Shown: positions 48,946 to 60,830 of the stretch, one piece after another
How the letters are laid out: the number at the start of each line of letters is the position of its first letter
Numbering within the stretch: the stretch's first letter is position 1
Program-made: the position numbers and the translations under genes
Notes under the pieces: model-generated
Told to the model about the DNA's origin: nothing
The model's input: the letters and a program-made list of their open reading frames with translations, nothing else
Database searches by the model: none
Origin: Ciona savignyi
Taxonomy: Eukaryota > Chordata > Ascidiacea > Phlebobranchia > Cionidae
Length of the DNA stretch: 64,000 bases
NCBI GenBank assembly: GCA_000149265.1
Contig: CH002714.1
Location: forward strand, 383,659-447,658
Direction: 5' to 3'

Positions 48946-50572
48946 ACGGCGTTGGTTTCCAATTGGTCCTGAGAGAACAATATATTCGAAAATACATCAT
49001 GCTTTCTTGATGTTGCCGGTCTTACAGGACTATGTACAAAGCTAATATAAACCACCTTATAAAATTCGTACTACAAATAGATAAACTGTACCTGCACTTA
49101 TGTATTATTAAAATTTTAGAACTGTAATGTACTATGACGTGATGTGCCAGAATCGACCGCCTGAAAAGTTTTTAGAAATCAAAGTGCCAAATCGCCTTTT
49201 TTTTCTTTAAATGAATCGTTGTTTTGAAATTAGTTTTCTTAAAATAGAAACCGATTTGATAATAAGGGGTCTTAATATCCATTCGAGCAGTTCCATAATA
49301 TTTACAAGATCCAAGCATTAACAATAAGTTGGTTGAAGCTAAATTCCTATATAAGTTTCTTTTCTTTGTATTTGTACATAACAAAGACAAGTTGCTTTCA
49401 CTCACTTATTATAAGCTGGATGGAAAACAATTTTCGCAACAAGTTGGGTGTGATAGCTCATAGGTTCATTGCTGATTCATGATTTGTTATAACAGTAACA
49501 GTAATAAGTTACAGCACGTGGGGTACCAGCCGTTAATACAAAATGTGTAATGCTTTCTTGTTCAACACGAAAAGCTGTTCTTGTATGCCTATTTTATTGC
49601 CGGTTAAAAAGAACAAACCAAACAAATTTGTCAGGCATTTACAAATTTACAACAAAATGAAAGAAGAGGAGCAACGAAATATTCAACATTGGCGTAAAAT
49701 AAAGCACGATTTTACCAAACGTTGTGATGATTCTAAAATAAAACTTGTGAACTTTTAAAAGCAGCGTTTTTTGGAAATACCAAGCAGCAAACATCATATT
49801 TATATATAATGTATATAGTTCTTGAAATAACGTCAAATAATTAACCACTGCTGCGTTAAAGAGCAGCTTTTTAAAAGAAAAAAATCTAAAATGTTGTGCA
49901 TTCTTTGTGACGTCACATTTCATAGAAATTCAAAGCTTTCCTCTCCAGTGATTGGTGGAGATTCCACGTCGTCCTTCCTCTCAACTTTGACCCCATTGGT
50001 GGCTTCGCTGGCGTTCTGATGAAGTTACAAATAATGATGTATTGTAAAACAACAGTGGGACGTGGATAGCACTCATTAACTTCCGCCTATAGGTACCCCA
50101 TGATATACCCTTCAGTGCACGTCATTGATTTAAACAAATAGACAGTGCCAAGACCTTGCTTAGGTTAATATTAGTATATCCATTAATAATATATACCGGT
50201 ATTACGGGTTTCCAGAAGTCGGTGGTAGGTTCCTGGTTTAATGTCACTCTCTGACGTAGTGTCACTCTCGTTACGAATCGACCTAACATAATAAATGTTG
50301 CATAATATAAGGTTGTGGCATTATAATCAGGATATTATGCATGGATTTGCAAGATAGTTGGAGCAAAACACTAAGCCAATATGTTTTTATTTTGGGACTT
50401 GTCTTTTATTCAATTAGATATGAATAAAGCTTCACCCTAAAACGTCTAAAGTGAAGTATGATTTTGGCTCTATTTTTTGACCAGAATATCAAAGTTTAAT
50501 CTAAGGCGTCTGGTAATCATACATAAATTTTCCTGATTCGATTAAACTGCGCAGTTGGGATTATAGATCTCG
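48946..50572. other. Spacer between the claudin-like and p53-family 3' ends
   Basis: Convergent genes. A plus-strand frame at 49543-49758 has no recognisable domain. A minus-strand frame at 49920-50015 is preceded by a possible acceptor, but it does not fit the phase of the p53-family exons. TTTATT (minus-strand AATAAA) at 50386-50391 and 50405-50410 could serve as polyadenylation signals for the p53-family gene. Confidence 0.45.
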
Positions 50573-53500
50573 CTAACAGTACCCATGAACAACAACTGTT
50601 ATTGCATTTGTGCATTGGTGCTGTCGTGATCTAACACCCAACAAACGTAACTCCCACATTAACCTGAAATTCAGTCTGTATAAGTCTGTAAAACGATTCT
50701 CAGCAATCCCATGATAGGCGCTTATAAATAAGTTTAAAAACTCCCAGTGGTTACCTGAACTGTTCATTTGTGATGAACTTAGACTCGACGTAGTGGAGAG
50801 CCCACTGAGATCTCGCACCAACCGCGGAGTGCAATCCGTACTGAAGAATAAAAACAATTAATGGAAGATTGTTCTTTACCGGCACATTGCGACAATAATA
50901 ATTACGTTCGCATTCCAAAGTCACTAGTGATTTCTTCGAAGACACGGTCTTGTAATACAATATACTAAGCGCTGTGAAGAATGCTTACTACGACACGCAA
51001 ACTTGTACTCGTACCACAAAACAATTTTAGTAAAGAAAGCAACCAAAACAATGTTTAGATGGCAAACATACTTTGGTTGTTCGGCCCATTGTGTCAAACC
51101 AGCGCTGGTTGATGGTTGGTTCGTATCAGGCACGTCACACCCCATGTCTGCGTCAACGGACCAATATGGGGAATTCCCCGTAGGGAGATCCAGGTTCGGT
51201 GTGGCTGTCAGTGGGTGACTGGAGTGGGTAGGGGTGAGGGAAAATCCCTGACTATCTGGGGTTATTGGGTTGGACACGGTGAACGTGCTCGCGATTTGTG
51301 GGTTTTCTATCAAACAAATAAAGAATTGTTACGTCACAATAAAATGACGGAACACAAAAGCTTACCTTGTAGATTCGGAGAGGATTTTATATCACTAGGT
51401 GGAGTAGTGGAGGAGGAAGGCAGATTTCTGCGAGACAAAATAATATATATGAAACTTCGTAACGTAAACGCTCTGTAACTGCCTAAGTGGTGACTAACTG
51501 GTCACAGATTATTTCTACTTTAAAACACTTCAGGTAAAGTTGTATAATTTTATTCGCAACACAATAAAGCGATTTGTACAAAGAATTGGAACAGTCGAAA
51601 AAACACGGCTGATAACTGCCATGACGATAGATATTTTTATAAAAGGGGCATCTAATGTTGGACGGCATATATGAAAAGTCGGAGAGCAAAGCACCTACTT
51701 CTACGTGATAACAGGGACTTTCTTTTTTGATATCAGATTTGTATATACAAAACATGCTTTCAACAATAAAACACAGTGAAAAAGTTCACATAATAATATA
51801 TATAGTACGTTCGAACTTCTACGGGAATATGGAAACGTGGCACAGGCGTATACGTCATTGTGAAAAGCGAGCGTGTTCTAGGGGTATGATTGGCCTAGAA
51901 CAAGAAGTCAGCCACGGTACATTAGCAGCAGGATAGGCGCTATTGTGTTTATGATTTATGCTTTGGTTTAGCAGACAGCTGTGCGACCGCCGGGGGTCGC
52001 TGTTGGCAGTAAGATCCACTTTTGAACGAGTTCAGACGGAAAAGAATATAGTGTCGGGGAGTAACCGATACATTGGGGTGGGTGAAACTACTGCGCTATG
52101 AGTGTGTGTGAACATGAACACGCTTTAGTGTACCAAATTATTTAACAACTATCTCATCGATAGCTGCTAGTGTGGTGTGTGGCTTGAAATTAACTAAATT
52201 GATCAGATTGGTCGATGTTTTTTTCTGGCAGAAATGTTTCCAGTGACGTTGGGAGAATTTAGCAGCTTTCATGGGCAGTTATAACGAACGTGGTGATCGG
52301 AAACGAGAGAGCAGGGAAAAAGGCACGGACGGCAAGAGACCATGCGAGGAAAAAGGCTGCGGGACAAAGGGAACCGCGGGTGTGGTGTCGGAAATATGGT
52401 TACAAAAATATTACAGCAACTAGAGTGTCAACCACGTGTTAACGGTGGATATTTTAATTTTATGCTAGATGTCTCATACATATTGAGACTACAAGCTTCG
52501 CTTCGATCGGACATAACTTTACTATAAATATTGGCCGTTTAGGCATACGAAGAATTGGTTTGGATAAAGTTGGGTTCATTTTCAAACGGGATAAAATTTT
52601 GGAGTGAACGGACCCTTTCTGTGTTTATATATCAATGGATTCGGCACTAATAATGCCAAAAACGGACTTATTTTTTGTTGCGGTGGGAATTCCCCATATT
52701 TAAAAATCAAGGATCGGCGCAAGTAACCGACATGTCGGTTAGCGTTACTAAAAGTTTTAACCTGATTGTACATTCCTTTTTTGTCGAAAAGCTTGCGACA
52801 CGGCATGTCTGTCACGAGCGTTAAGCAGAAAACAAAAACAAAAACGAAAAAAGAGAGAACAAATAGTAGTGAAGGAAAGGAGTATTGGTATCCGTCGGAT
52901 TCGAACGCCAGTCATAACTATATGTCTGGTGATCATAAGCATTTGTGTTGGTCAGTTGTATCCGAGGAGTGTCAATCTCTTTATTGCTCGTGGAAACCGA
53001 CTGGCGCCAACAGCTCTGTTGTCATCATTTTCGGGTATTTGGAGGGGAGGTTGCTTTCGACTTTAAACCTTAGGAGTCATGGAAACATAGAATTAGATTG
53101 ATGACTTTTTAAAAGTTGAATCTACAAAATGATGACAGTTAACACACAGCTAAATGATTGGGTTAATTTTTCACAATAAAAAGCCATCAAAATAATTAAT
53201 GCTCAAATGACCACTAAAGCATGCCGAGTTGTTTTAAGAACACACAAAGAATTGAAAAGATTCTACGGTTATAAAAGAAGAAGTTTAGTAAAGATTTTCA
53301 AGGGTCAGATTTTTCGCGGAAAATTGTGAAAAAAAAAGCTGAACTTGGCAAAATCATCAAGAAACATTGGGCGAATGGCAAACAATACTATACGCGTGTA
53401 TATCCAATTATGCACATCAATATGACGGAATTAACGCAAGTTTTGGGGCAACATGCAAACAAACAACTTACTGTCTTGGTTCTTCCTCTCGGTAAGTCTC

Positions 53501-56500
53501 CATCTGTTGTTGAGCGGCGACTTCAGCGATATCGAGCGCTTCCTTGATCTTCTTCAGCATCTCGAATTTGTCTCTTCCGCGGATCTATGCGAAAAATGCT
53601 TTTAAAAATGCGCGCGTAAGGAAACGAACCCGGAACGTGTAGGGTATGACCATCATCTCTAACCTTACTACACGGTGGTGGGACACTTATGTTGGTGGTG
53701 AGAAAATGACGGTAGTTTCAACACGGGCTACGTGAAAAATTACTACTTTTCGGTGTGCTTGGCATTTATTAAAAGTTTGAACAATTTAATCCACTGGATC
53801 TTGGAAACGCAAGTAAGGATTTTATACGTCAGTGTGGTGTTCGAACCTGATACCATCCGGACACGATAGTTTGCCATTTAGTCACACTGTTGGGTAGAGG
53901 TTTAGGTACACGTAGAGCAAGAAGGTGCACAGATATATTATAGCTTAAAAGTGCATAAGAAAGCGCGTATATGATGGTGGGATTAAAGGGACACAGTTGT
54001 GTGAAGGTTGTGAAGGTTACCTTGAGTGTGAATTCCTCCTGATCGTCGCCTCCAGCCATCATGCACTTCCGTTTCGCAGATGTCTGCATAATATTCATGG
54101 TGCCTTGCAAGCTTTTGTATGCTGGGTGGGAAGTGGAAAATTGTAAATTTTTGTATCCTTAAGTGGTGAGTAGGTTGTCCAAGAGGCATCGTGTGGAAAT
54201 TTATTTGACTGGGAAATTAGTTGACTTAAAACTACTTACGCCATGTTAACAAGTAGTAGTAGGGAAATTAACAGTATTAAGATAAAATGCAGATAGCCTT
54301 ACGTCGTTTTGTTGCTTCTTTGCTGCCAGATTCGCTTCTTTTGCGTTTTTCCTCCTGGGACCTGTCCCTTCCTGGACACGAGCAAACCCTCACTTCAACT
54401 ACTCGTCTTCCAATTATTTGGCCTCTGCCAGATAAAATTAAAGAATCAGCATTGTAATATTGTGATAAACTCAATTCATATGTCACGTGGTATATGACCC
54501 AGTTTCCCGGTAAGTGGTAAAAATATATTTTTTTAAAATTATGATAAAAGCACCGTGATAATAAAAAAAAAAAAAGTGGGAATAACGAAGCTACCACTCT
54601 GGGGAGACTTACTCTGCGTTTTCTAAGTTGAACACGACGTTGAGCGGGCGACGGTTGATTCCACCCACGCAACTCGATAAACACATGAACTTGTATAACA
54701 CAGTCGTGTACTCGGCGCCGATCTGCAAGGCAAGTCTTGTAAGTTCGGCTGAAATCTCGGTTATAATGAGCAATAAAAAAAGCAGCAAAATATAACATAT
54801 TTTTATGCTTCTGTAGCGACTTTACGACTTTATGCTACAAATTGCGTTTACACAAATATGAGGTATAAATGGTATTTATTAATTTTGGATTTTCGCGTTT
54901 ATTTAACTGGATAGTACTAAAATGATGATTCTGGGAATTTTTACTTAAAACATGCAAATTATAGGTCGGCTATTGATATAAGATTAAAAAAGAACTTTTT
55001 AATAAAACCCGTATTTTTTTTACTAAGGCAAACAAATGCACAGACCTGGGGTCGCTCCAACATAACCGCAACATTCTCTCTACCGTCGATGCCCACACCG
55101 TACAAAGCCTGGTTCTCACCCGGCATTTCCGCTCTCACAAGGTAGCGGGAGTTCACCATTCCTTGTGCTGGGGAAGTATGTTCAAATGTCAGAATATGAC
55201 AGGAGAGATAAAAAAGTCGCTGTTAGCGATAAATGAAATGCTATCAAAGGTTTATTTTTGTTCAGTCTACGTATTTCTATGTGATTGTTAATATGCGTAA
55301 TTTTTGATAATATATCATTTCTGATTTACGGGACCTCTACATATATTGATACACACCTTATAAAAGCCCCAATCGTATAGTTATGATAACATGCAGAGGT
55401 ATTTTACATTTTCCTTTGTTAGCTCCTTCAATAGGTAAAATAAATCAAAGCGATACGCTGCGAGTTTACATTTAGTATCTGAAAATATCGTTCGTAGAGC
55501 AAATATTGGGGATCTTTTGTAGCATTTGTGTTATTCTTGTGCCACCTTATTATTACTCCCTTTGTGACGTAACAATACTCCATTGAAACTGCGGTAGGAC
55601 GGTCAATAGATTGGAGCGTTGCTTCATTATTCCATATGGGAATAGTTTTGAAAAGATATGTCTCGGCCAAAATGAAAGTTCGTGTGAAAAAACTGAAGAA
55701 TTTCACGACTTTCTAATGTGAAAAGTTCGACGATTCTCCTAAACTTGCCGCATAGCATTGTGGGGCAAAGCATGGTCTATTTGCGGGTTATTTAAACCTC
55801 ATAACTTTATCTCGGGATAAATATTCCCAGCTACTTAAACAAGTCGGTTACTTTACTGAAACAACAACCAACTACTTGACTGATACACGTCGCGGTGTTC
55901 ACGTACATTTAAACAGTGTTTCATGACGGATTTCGAGCAATTAAAAGTTGCAATTTAACACACGCAAACTGGCCCGACTGTGAAACACTGAAACATTACG
56001 GCGGTGTATGGAAATTGTTTCGAGTACGGTGGGAAATTTAACGGCAACATTAAAAAGATATACCGTGTGAAATACAGGTTATAAAGCGACACTTGTAAGT
56101 TCGGATGTTTAATAACTTTTACTTGATGATTACTCTTGTAATATCGCTGAAGTGGCTCGATGTTTATATATGCTTTGAGTGTTACAAAACGATGTAGTAT
56201 AATTTTAAATGACCGATTTAAAACAGTAGCATAAATGACTAAGTTTTGGCATTTACTAACGGACTTTAAAAAAATGAAAATACTATAGTCATAAAGCATT
56301 ACCTTCATCCGGTATCTTGTGGTTGGGACATCTGGTTACAAGGTCGGTCACGTGCTCAGGACGCTTGAAAACGGGGATTACCCGCACGACGCATCCGTTG
56401 GGTGCTGGACGACTGCATTTGAATTTGATCGGACAGGTGACGTTCATTTTAACGAAGAGCTTGTTCAACACTGGCGAGTACTGTGGAAATTAGGGTTTGT

Positions 56501-59500
56501 TGCATATTTAAAAATATATAACTTGTTTTATACAGCCTAGTTTTATCTAATAAGCATAAGCATGATTTTATAATACCGAGCATTAGTTGGTGATAAGTGC
56601 GCTGCGACTTCTGTTAATTGTACAAACGAATGAAACCGGATACGGTTCTGCTTATTGTTGCGAACGGAAATGGGCACTGGTCGGGAGAAGGAAAGTTCTA
56701 ATAACGACGCGCAAGTGCTTGGCGCATGTCCAAACCATCTTCACATATCTAACTCCAAAGATTATTCTGAAGTTCAAAAGCCACAAATCCGTCGCCTACC
56801 TCGCATCCAGTGATATACAAGGGGTTTGAACAGCGTTTTCTCAACAAGTTCTTATGAATGCGGGATGGATCGTTTATTGGACTTTCGTGCCACGTTTAGT
56901 TGCTAAGTGGTTCGTATTAAAGCGTGTGCAAACACTACGCTTTGTTGTATGGGATTTCGGTGTTGTTTATTTGATATAATACGATAAGTCGACGAGCTGA
57001 AGACTGCAAAATAGACGAGTCTTCTTGTAATCTATAGGCTAGTTTTTAAGGCAAGCATATCTTGGGCGGTTGAGGTTTTGAAAAGACGTATCAATCGGTT
57101 TAGGTCGTTTAAATCTCCACCGAATTAACTGTCCATGGGGCCCAACGGGCGGCATAAACGGTCCATTTAAAACGATACAAATATATTAACGAGCTAAACA
57201 GCAACGCGCTAAAAGAGATTAGTGGGCTGTCGTTTGAAGGCTTCGGGTAATTTGTAAACAGCGGGAATAAAAGTTTTAACGGGCGAATAAATTCAATAAA
57301 ATAGTTTTAATCGGGATTTAAATTCGATTCTATTCAATCGGGAACAGTTAAAAGATTATATGACGTAATAACATTGATTGACATCTGCGCATATATAGGT
57401 GGGGTGGTTGCTATAGGTGCATCGGAATATTCTTATTTGAAATAAAAGAAAGTATAAAACGCAAAAAATTACTTTGATACGACCGCCCGAATGTATCCTT
57501 ATCCAAACTTTAACAGATTTGACGCCAAGGGCCGAAACCTTCATGAAACGAATGGCCAGTTAGCGCCTTTTCTCTTGCGTTTTAAGAATCCCGGCATTTT
57601 TGCTTTGATGTCGGGATTTGGGCGATTATGAGCAAATAACGAAAACGGACTTGTTGTTTTGACAAAACAAAGGAGCGTCTTCAATACCCGATGACGCGTG
57701 ACCGGTGCTTATTTAGATGGAATCGAAACATCAAACGATATTCGAGGAGATTATAGATTTTGACCTTCATTGGCTCCACTAGCCTCTTCCCCGGTGCTAA
57801 CGTGGAGTTAATTTGCAAATCGAGTAAAATAACAAATAAACAAAAGCCTCCATTCCCAATCTAAAGTAGCGTCTAGATATGGTACAATTACCTACAATTT
57901 CGTTATCGGCTACATTGATAAGTAGTCCGTTTTTTTTTCGAACGCCAATATAGGTTTTAATTTATAAGTAAAACTTTGGAACTTACAGTATATTGGGCGC
58001 TTTTGGGGGCAGATTCGGTGGCTTCGCCGAAATTAATCTGGAAATCCCAGTCTCCAGGGTAATCGGTGCTGTAAAACGAAACGTGGTTAAATTTCGTTAC
58101 TTTTTATCGCAGGGAGGATGGAGGCGATAGACAGTCCGTCGCCCGGTTCGTATTTCCAGGGAAAATTACACACAGAACCGGGCAAATTCAAATTGCGTAT
58201 CAGAAGAGCATTGTTCGTGAAGGCTGCAGTTGGGTGCTCGCCCCACACACGCCATTTCTTACGGTTGTGTCCTTATAGACGCTTGTTTTCATAAGGGAAA
58301 GCGTCTCAATTCGTAGCAAAAACGTTAAAAAAACATCCGTGTTGGCTGGACAATGAAGGAGACTACAATACCTACGCTAAGTGATGTAAGACTACGCGGA
58401 ACGAAATTTAATAAACCTTATCTAAACTGCTTCTAGCGATAAATTAATATGTAGTGTTGGTTTTCTTGACGTATGGTGAGTATTAGGTTTCGACATACGA
58501 GGATAAAAAAACGAACTTGTGTTCGAGCGTCATGGGGCGGACAATAAAACTAAATAAATTTTGCAACCTGCAAGAAAATTGGCTGCTAGATAAGTTTAAC
58601 AGCCGCTATAAAACAAGTTAATTTTTGTGAACTTTTAATTAAATCCAGCACTTCATTTATGCACGCAAGGGCGTGTTGAACACATTTTCTTGTTTGACTG
58701 TTCTTTTGTGTTCAAACGTTTGTTTTACAAGCTACATACGAATTTAGCAAATCAAATTTGTTTTTCCAACATTGTAAAACCTGTTTGACCAAGGTTGGAA
58801 AAGATTATATAACTTGAATATCGGAGAATAAAAATAGTCTTTAGGCAAAAAAAAAATATTATTACTCCTCCGTGCAAAAATGCTTTCACTACTTGCGGCA
58901 TTAAGTGATAAATGTGAGCTGCATTTGAAATATAAAAAACATGATTTTTACATAGGTTTTGCACATTGTGTTTTTTTGGGTAAAGATTTAACTCGATGAC
59001 TGTTGAATTTGAGTCATAATTGTCTATTGTGAGGTGACAATGACAAAAAATGACCGTTGCCGTCGATTATATTATTGCGTCATAATCCTCGAAAACACGG
59101 CACTAGAAACGTCATAAAATGCATTGTTACGTCATTACTTAACTATGAAATGTTTTGGAACAGGACACTCCCGAATACTTTGGAAATAAAATACAATTTT
59201 CAAAGATATTCTGAAATTTAAGAAAATAACTTAACTTTGGTATTCTGAAGTAATTGGTTATATATTTGGAACAACGGTCGTCCTAACTTTTATTTACCGA
59301 CTAGCCCGTTTCTATTTGTACTGCTGGTACCAGTATGACCGTTAGGCCAATCAAAGTCGAAAGTTGATTTACGAGTTTTTCGGGTTCGGGTGTGGGCACA
59401 TTCCCTGTTTGCGTTTATGACGGATGGATTGGATTTGTGACGTAACAATGACGGTTCGGATTTTGAAGCTTAAAAGCAAATAAGAGGCTATAGATGCTGC

Positions 59501-60830
59501 TGGGCTTTTAACCCCAAGGAAAGTAAGAATAACTAAATACCGAACAATTGCTCAAATACAATGGGGATTTAACAACAATCAACTTACTCCAAAAAATTGA
59601 GTCATGAAAATATCGATGAAAATACTATGACCAGTTACCCCTACGAGAGAAAATGACCAAACAACGTTTGCCAATAACAGAAGTAATATTGAACAAACGT
59701 CTAAAGTCCAACAATTGAGTCCCTGATGTCTTGCTTTAAAAGTAATTTTGCTAGTTAACGAATAACAGGTGCAGCCGAGGCGACCAATGTTGATCAAATA
59801 TACAGCGAGAGGCGTAGGGGAGTACGGTTGGCATTTAAATCTAGCGGATGATACGCAATCGACCGCAGCTTACTGGGGAGATGTGCTGGATGATATGCTA
59901 TGTTTTTGTATCCACTAAAATTCCTAAAATGTCCTAAAACTAAGTTTGTCGTCGTATCTTTGATAAGAATTCCGGGCTTTACTAGTACGATATCCGCAAC
60001 TACTAGCTTTGTTGCCCTACTTCTTTTACTATGTCCAATCGCCTTACCACTAACTTGCCACTGATTCCGTTTTTTTACCTTTAAATCACAGAAAGCTTGG
60101 TAGCACAATAGGGTTTTAATTACAGGATCTGGTTCGTACCCTTTTTAAACATAGGCGAAAGGTCCATGATAGACATATATAACAGACATGCACATGTAAT
60201 TGACATAGACTTATGTCGTTTAACATATTTAAATAATTTAAAATTATCTCAACATGTTTAAAGTTTGGCGCAAAAAATGAAGCGTAAAAATGTCCCTAAA
60301 ATTAAAAACAAGAATGAATATTATCCACCTTGGGGGCAATGTTGCTTTCGAGGACATGATGGGAGGAGATGTGGGGTATTCGTAGCCCCCGCATGGACTC
60401 GGTGCAAACGGGCTGTTCTGGGTGCTGTTGGGGGCATCCCCCGTATTAGGACTGGTGGAGTGGTAGGCGAGATTATGCTGATTGATATGATGCGATGCTG
60501 ACGTCACGGAGTTCTGCATGTTGCCCGATTGCTGTCAAATAATGGGAGTTGCAATGACGGTGGTTCATGCTGCGTTGTAGACTTATTCGTAAACACCGAT
60601 TAGACGTACTCGTCACGTGGGCAGAAGATCCATATCAGTCAAAGCAAAGCGTAAATTGTCATTGTTGTGTGGTAGTTACTTAACAACCGATAAATAGGAT
60701 AATCGGAAGTAAGTTAATATTGGATGAAACTTACATGCTGGTTAATCGTGTTCTGTTGTGTCATATCGGTGGAGTATTGTCTCATGGTCGGATTGACGCT
60801 TGGAAAGTTGCCAATGCATTGGTACGATCC
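50573..60830 (-). CDS. p53/p63/p73-family transcription factor, N-terminus not found
   Basis: Twelve in-phase exons, 5' to 3': 60735-60830, 60329-60531, 57987-58068, 56303-56480, 55046-55167, 54613-54722, 54303-54424, 54021-54121, 53472-53584, 51366-51427, 51072-51306, 50573-50840, giving 563 residues so far. After a Ser/Thr/Gln-rich region, the DNA-binding domain starts at [10 protein letters not shown]. It keeps the zinc and DNA-contact residues: [33 protein letters not shown]. The tetramerisation domain is [21 protein letters not shown] Pro/Ser/Thr-rich stretch follows, and the last exon reads in frame into a SAM-like sequence ([20 protein letters not shown]). This layout is nearer p63/p73 than p53. 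Family role: tetrameric nuclear factor controlling DNA-damage, germline and epithelial programmes. The transactivation exon(s) and ATG should lie between 60831 and about 63480 but were not recognised. Confidence 0.93.
52640..52830 (-). repeat. Dispersed repeat family R, copy 4, in a p53-family intron
   Basis: On the minus strand: AACGCTCGTGACAGACATGC, ATGTACAATCAGGTTAAAAC, TTTTAGTAACGCTAACCGAC. The frame reads [20 protein letters not shown], comparable with copies 2 and 3. Confidence 0.65.
58069..60328. other. Large p53-family intron
   Basis: Intron between the Ser/Thr-rich exon and the first DNA-binding exon. Longest intron of the gene. In vertebrate p63/p73 an internal promoter lies in a 5' intron, but no promoter is recognised here. 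Confidence 0.4.

Noticed and set aside
49920-50015. Possible last exon of the p53-family gene with a VKVE sumoylation-like motif
   Set aside because: The only preceding donor is in the wrong phase for that frame; the in-phase reading stops after 11 codons. Reading through the 50.7 kb exon gives a longer, SAM-like end.
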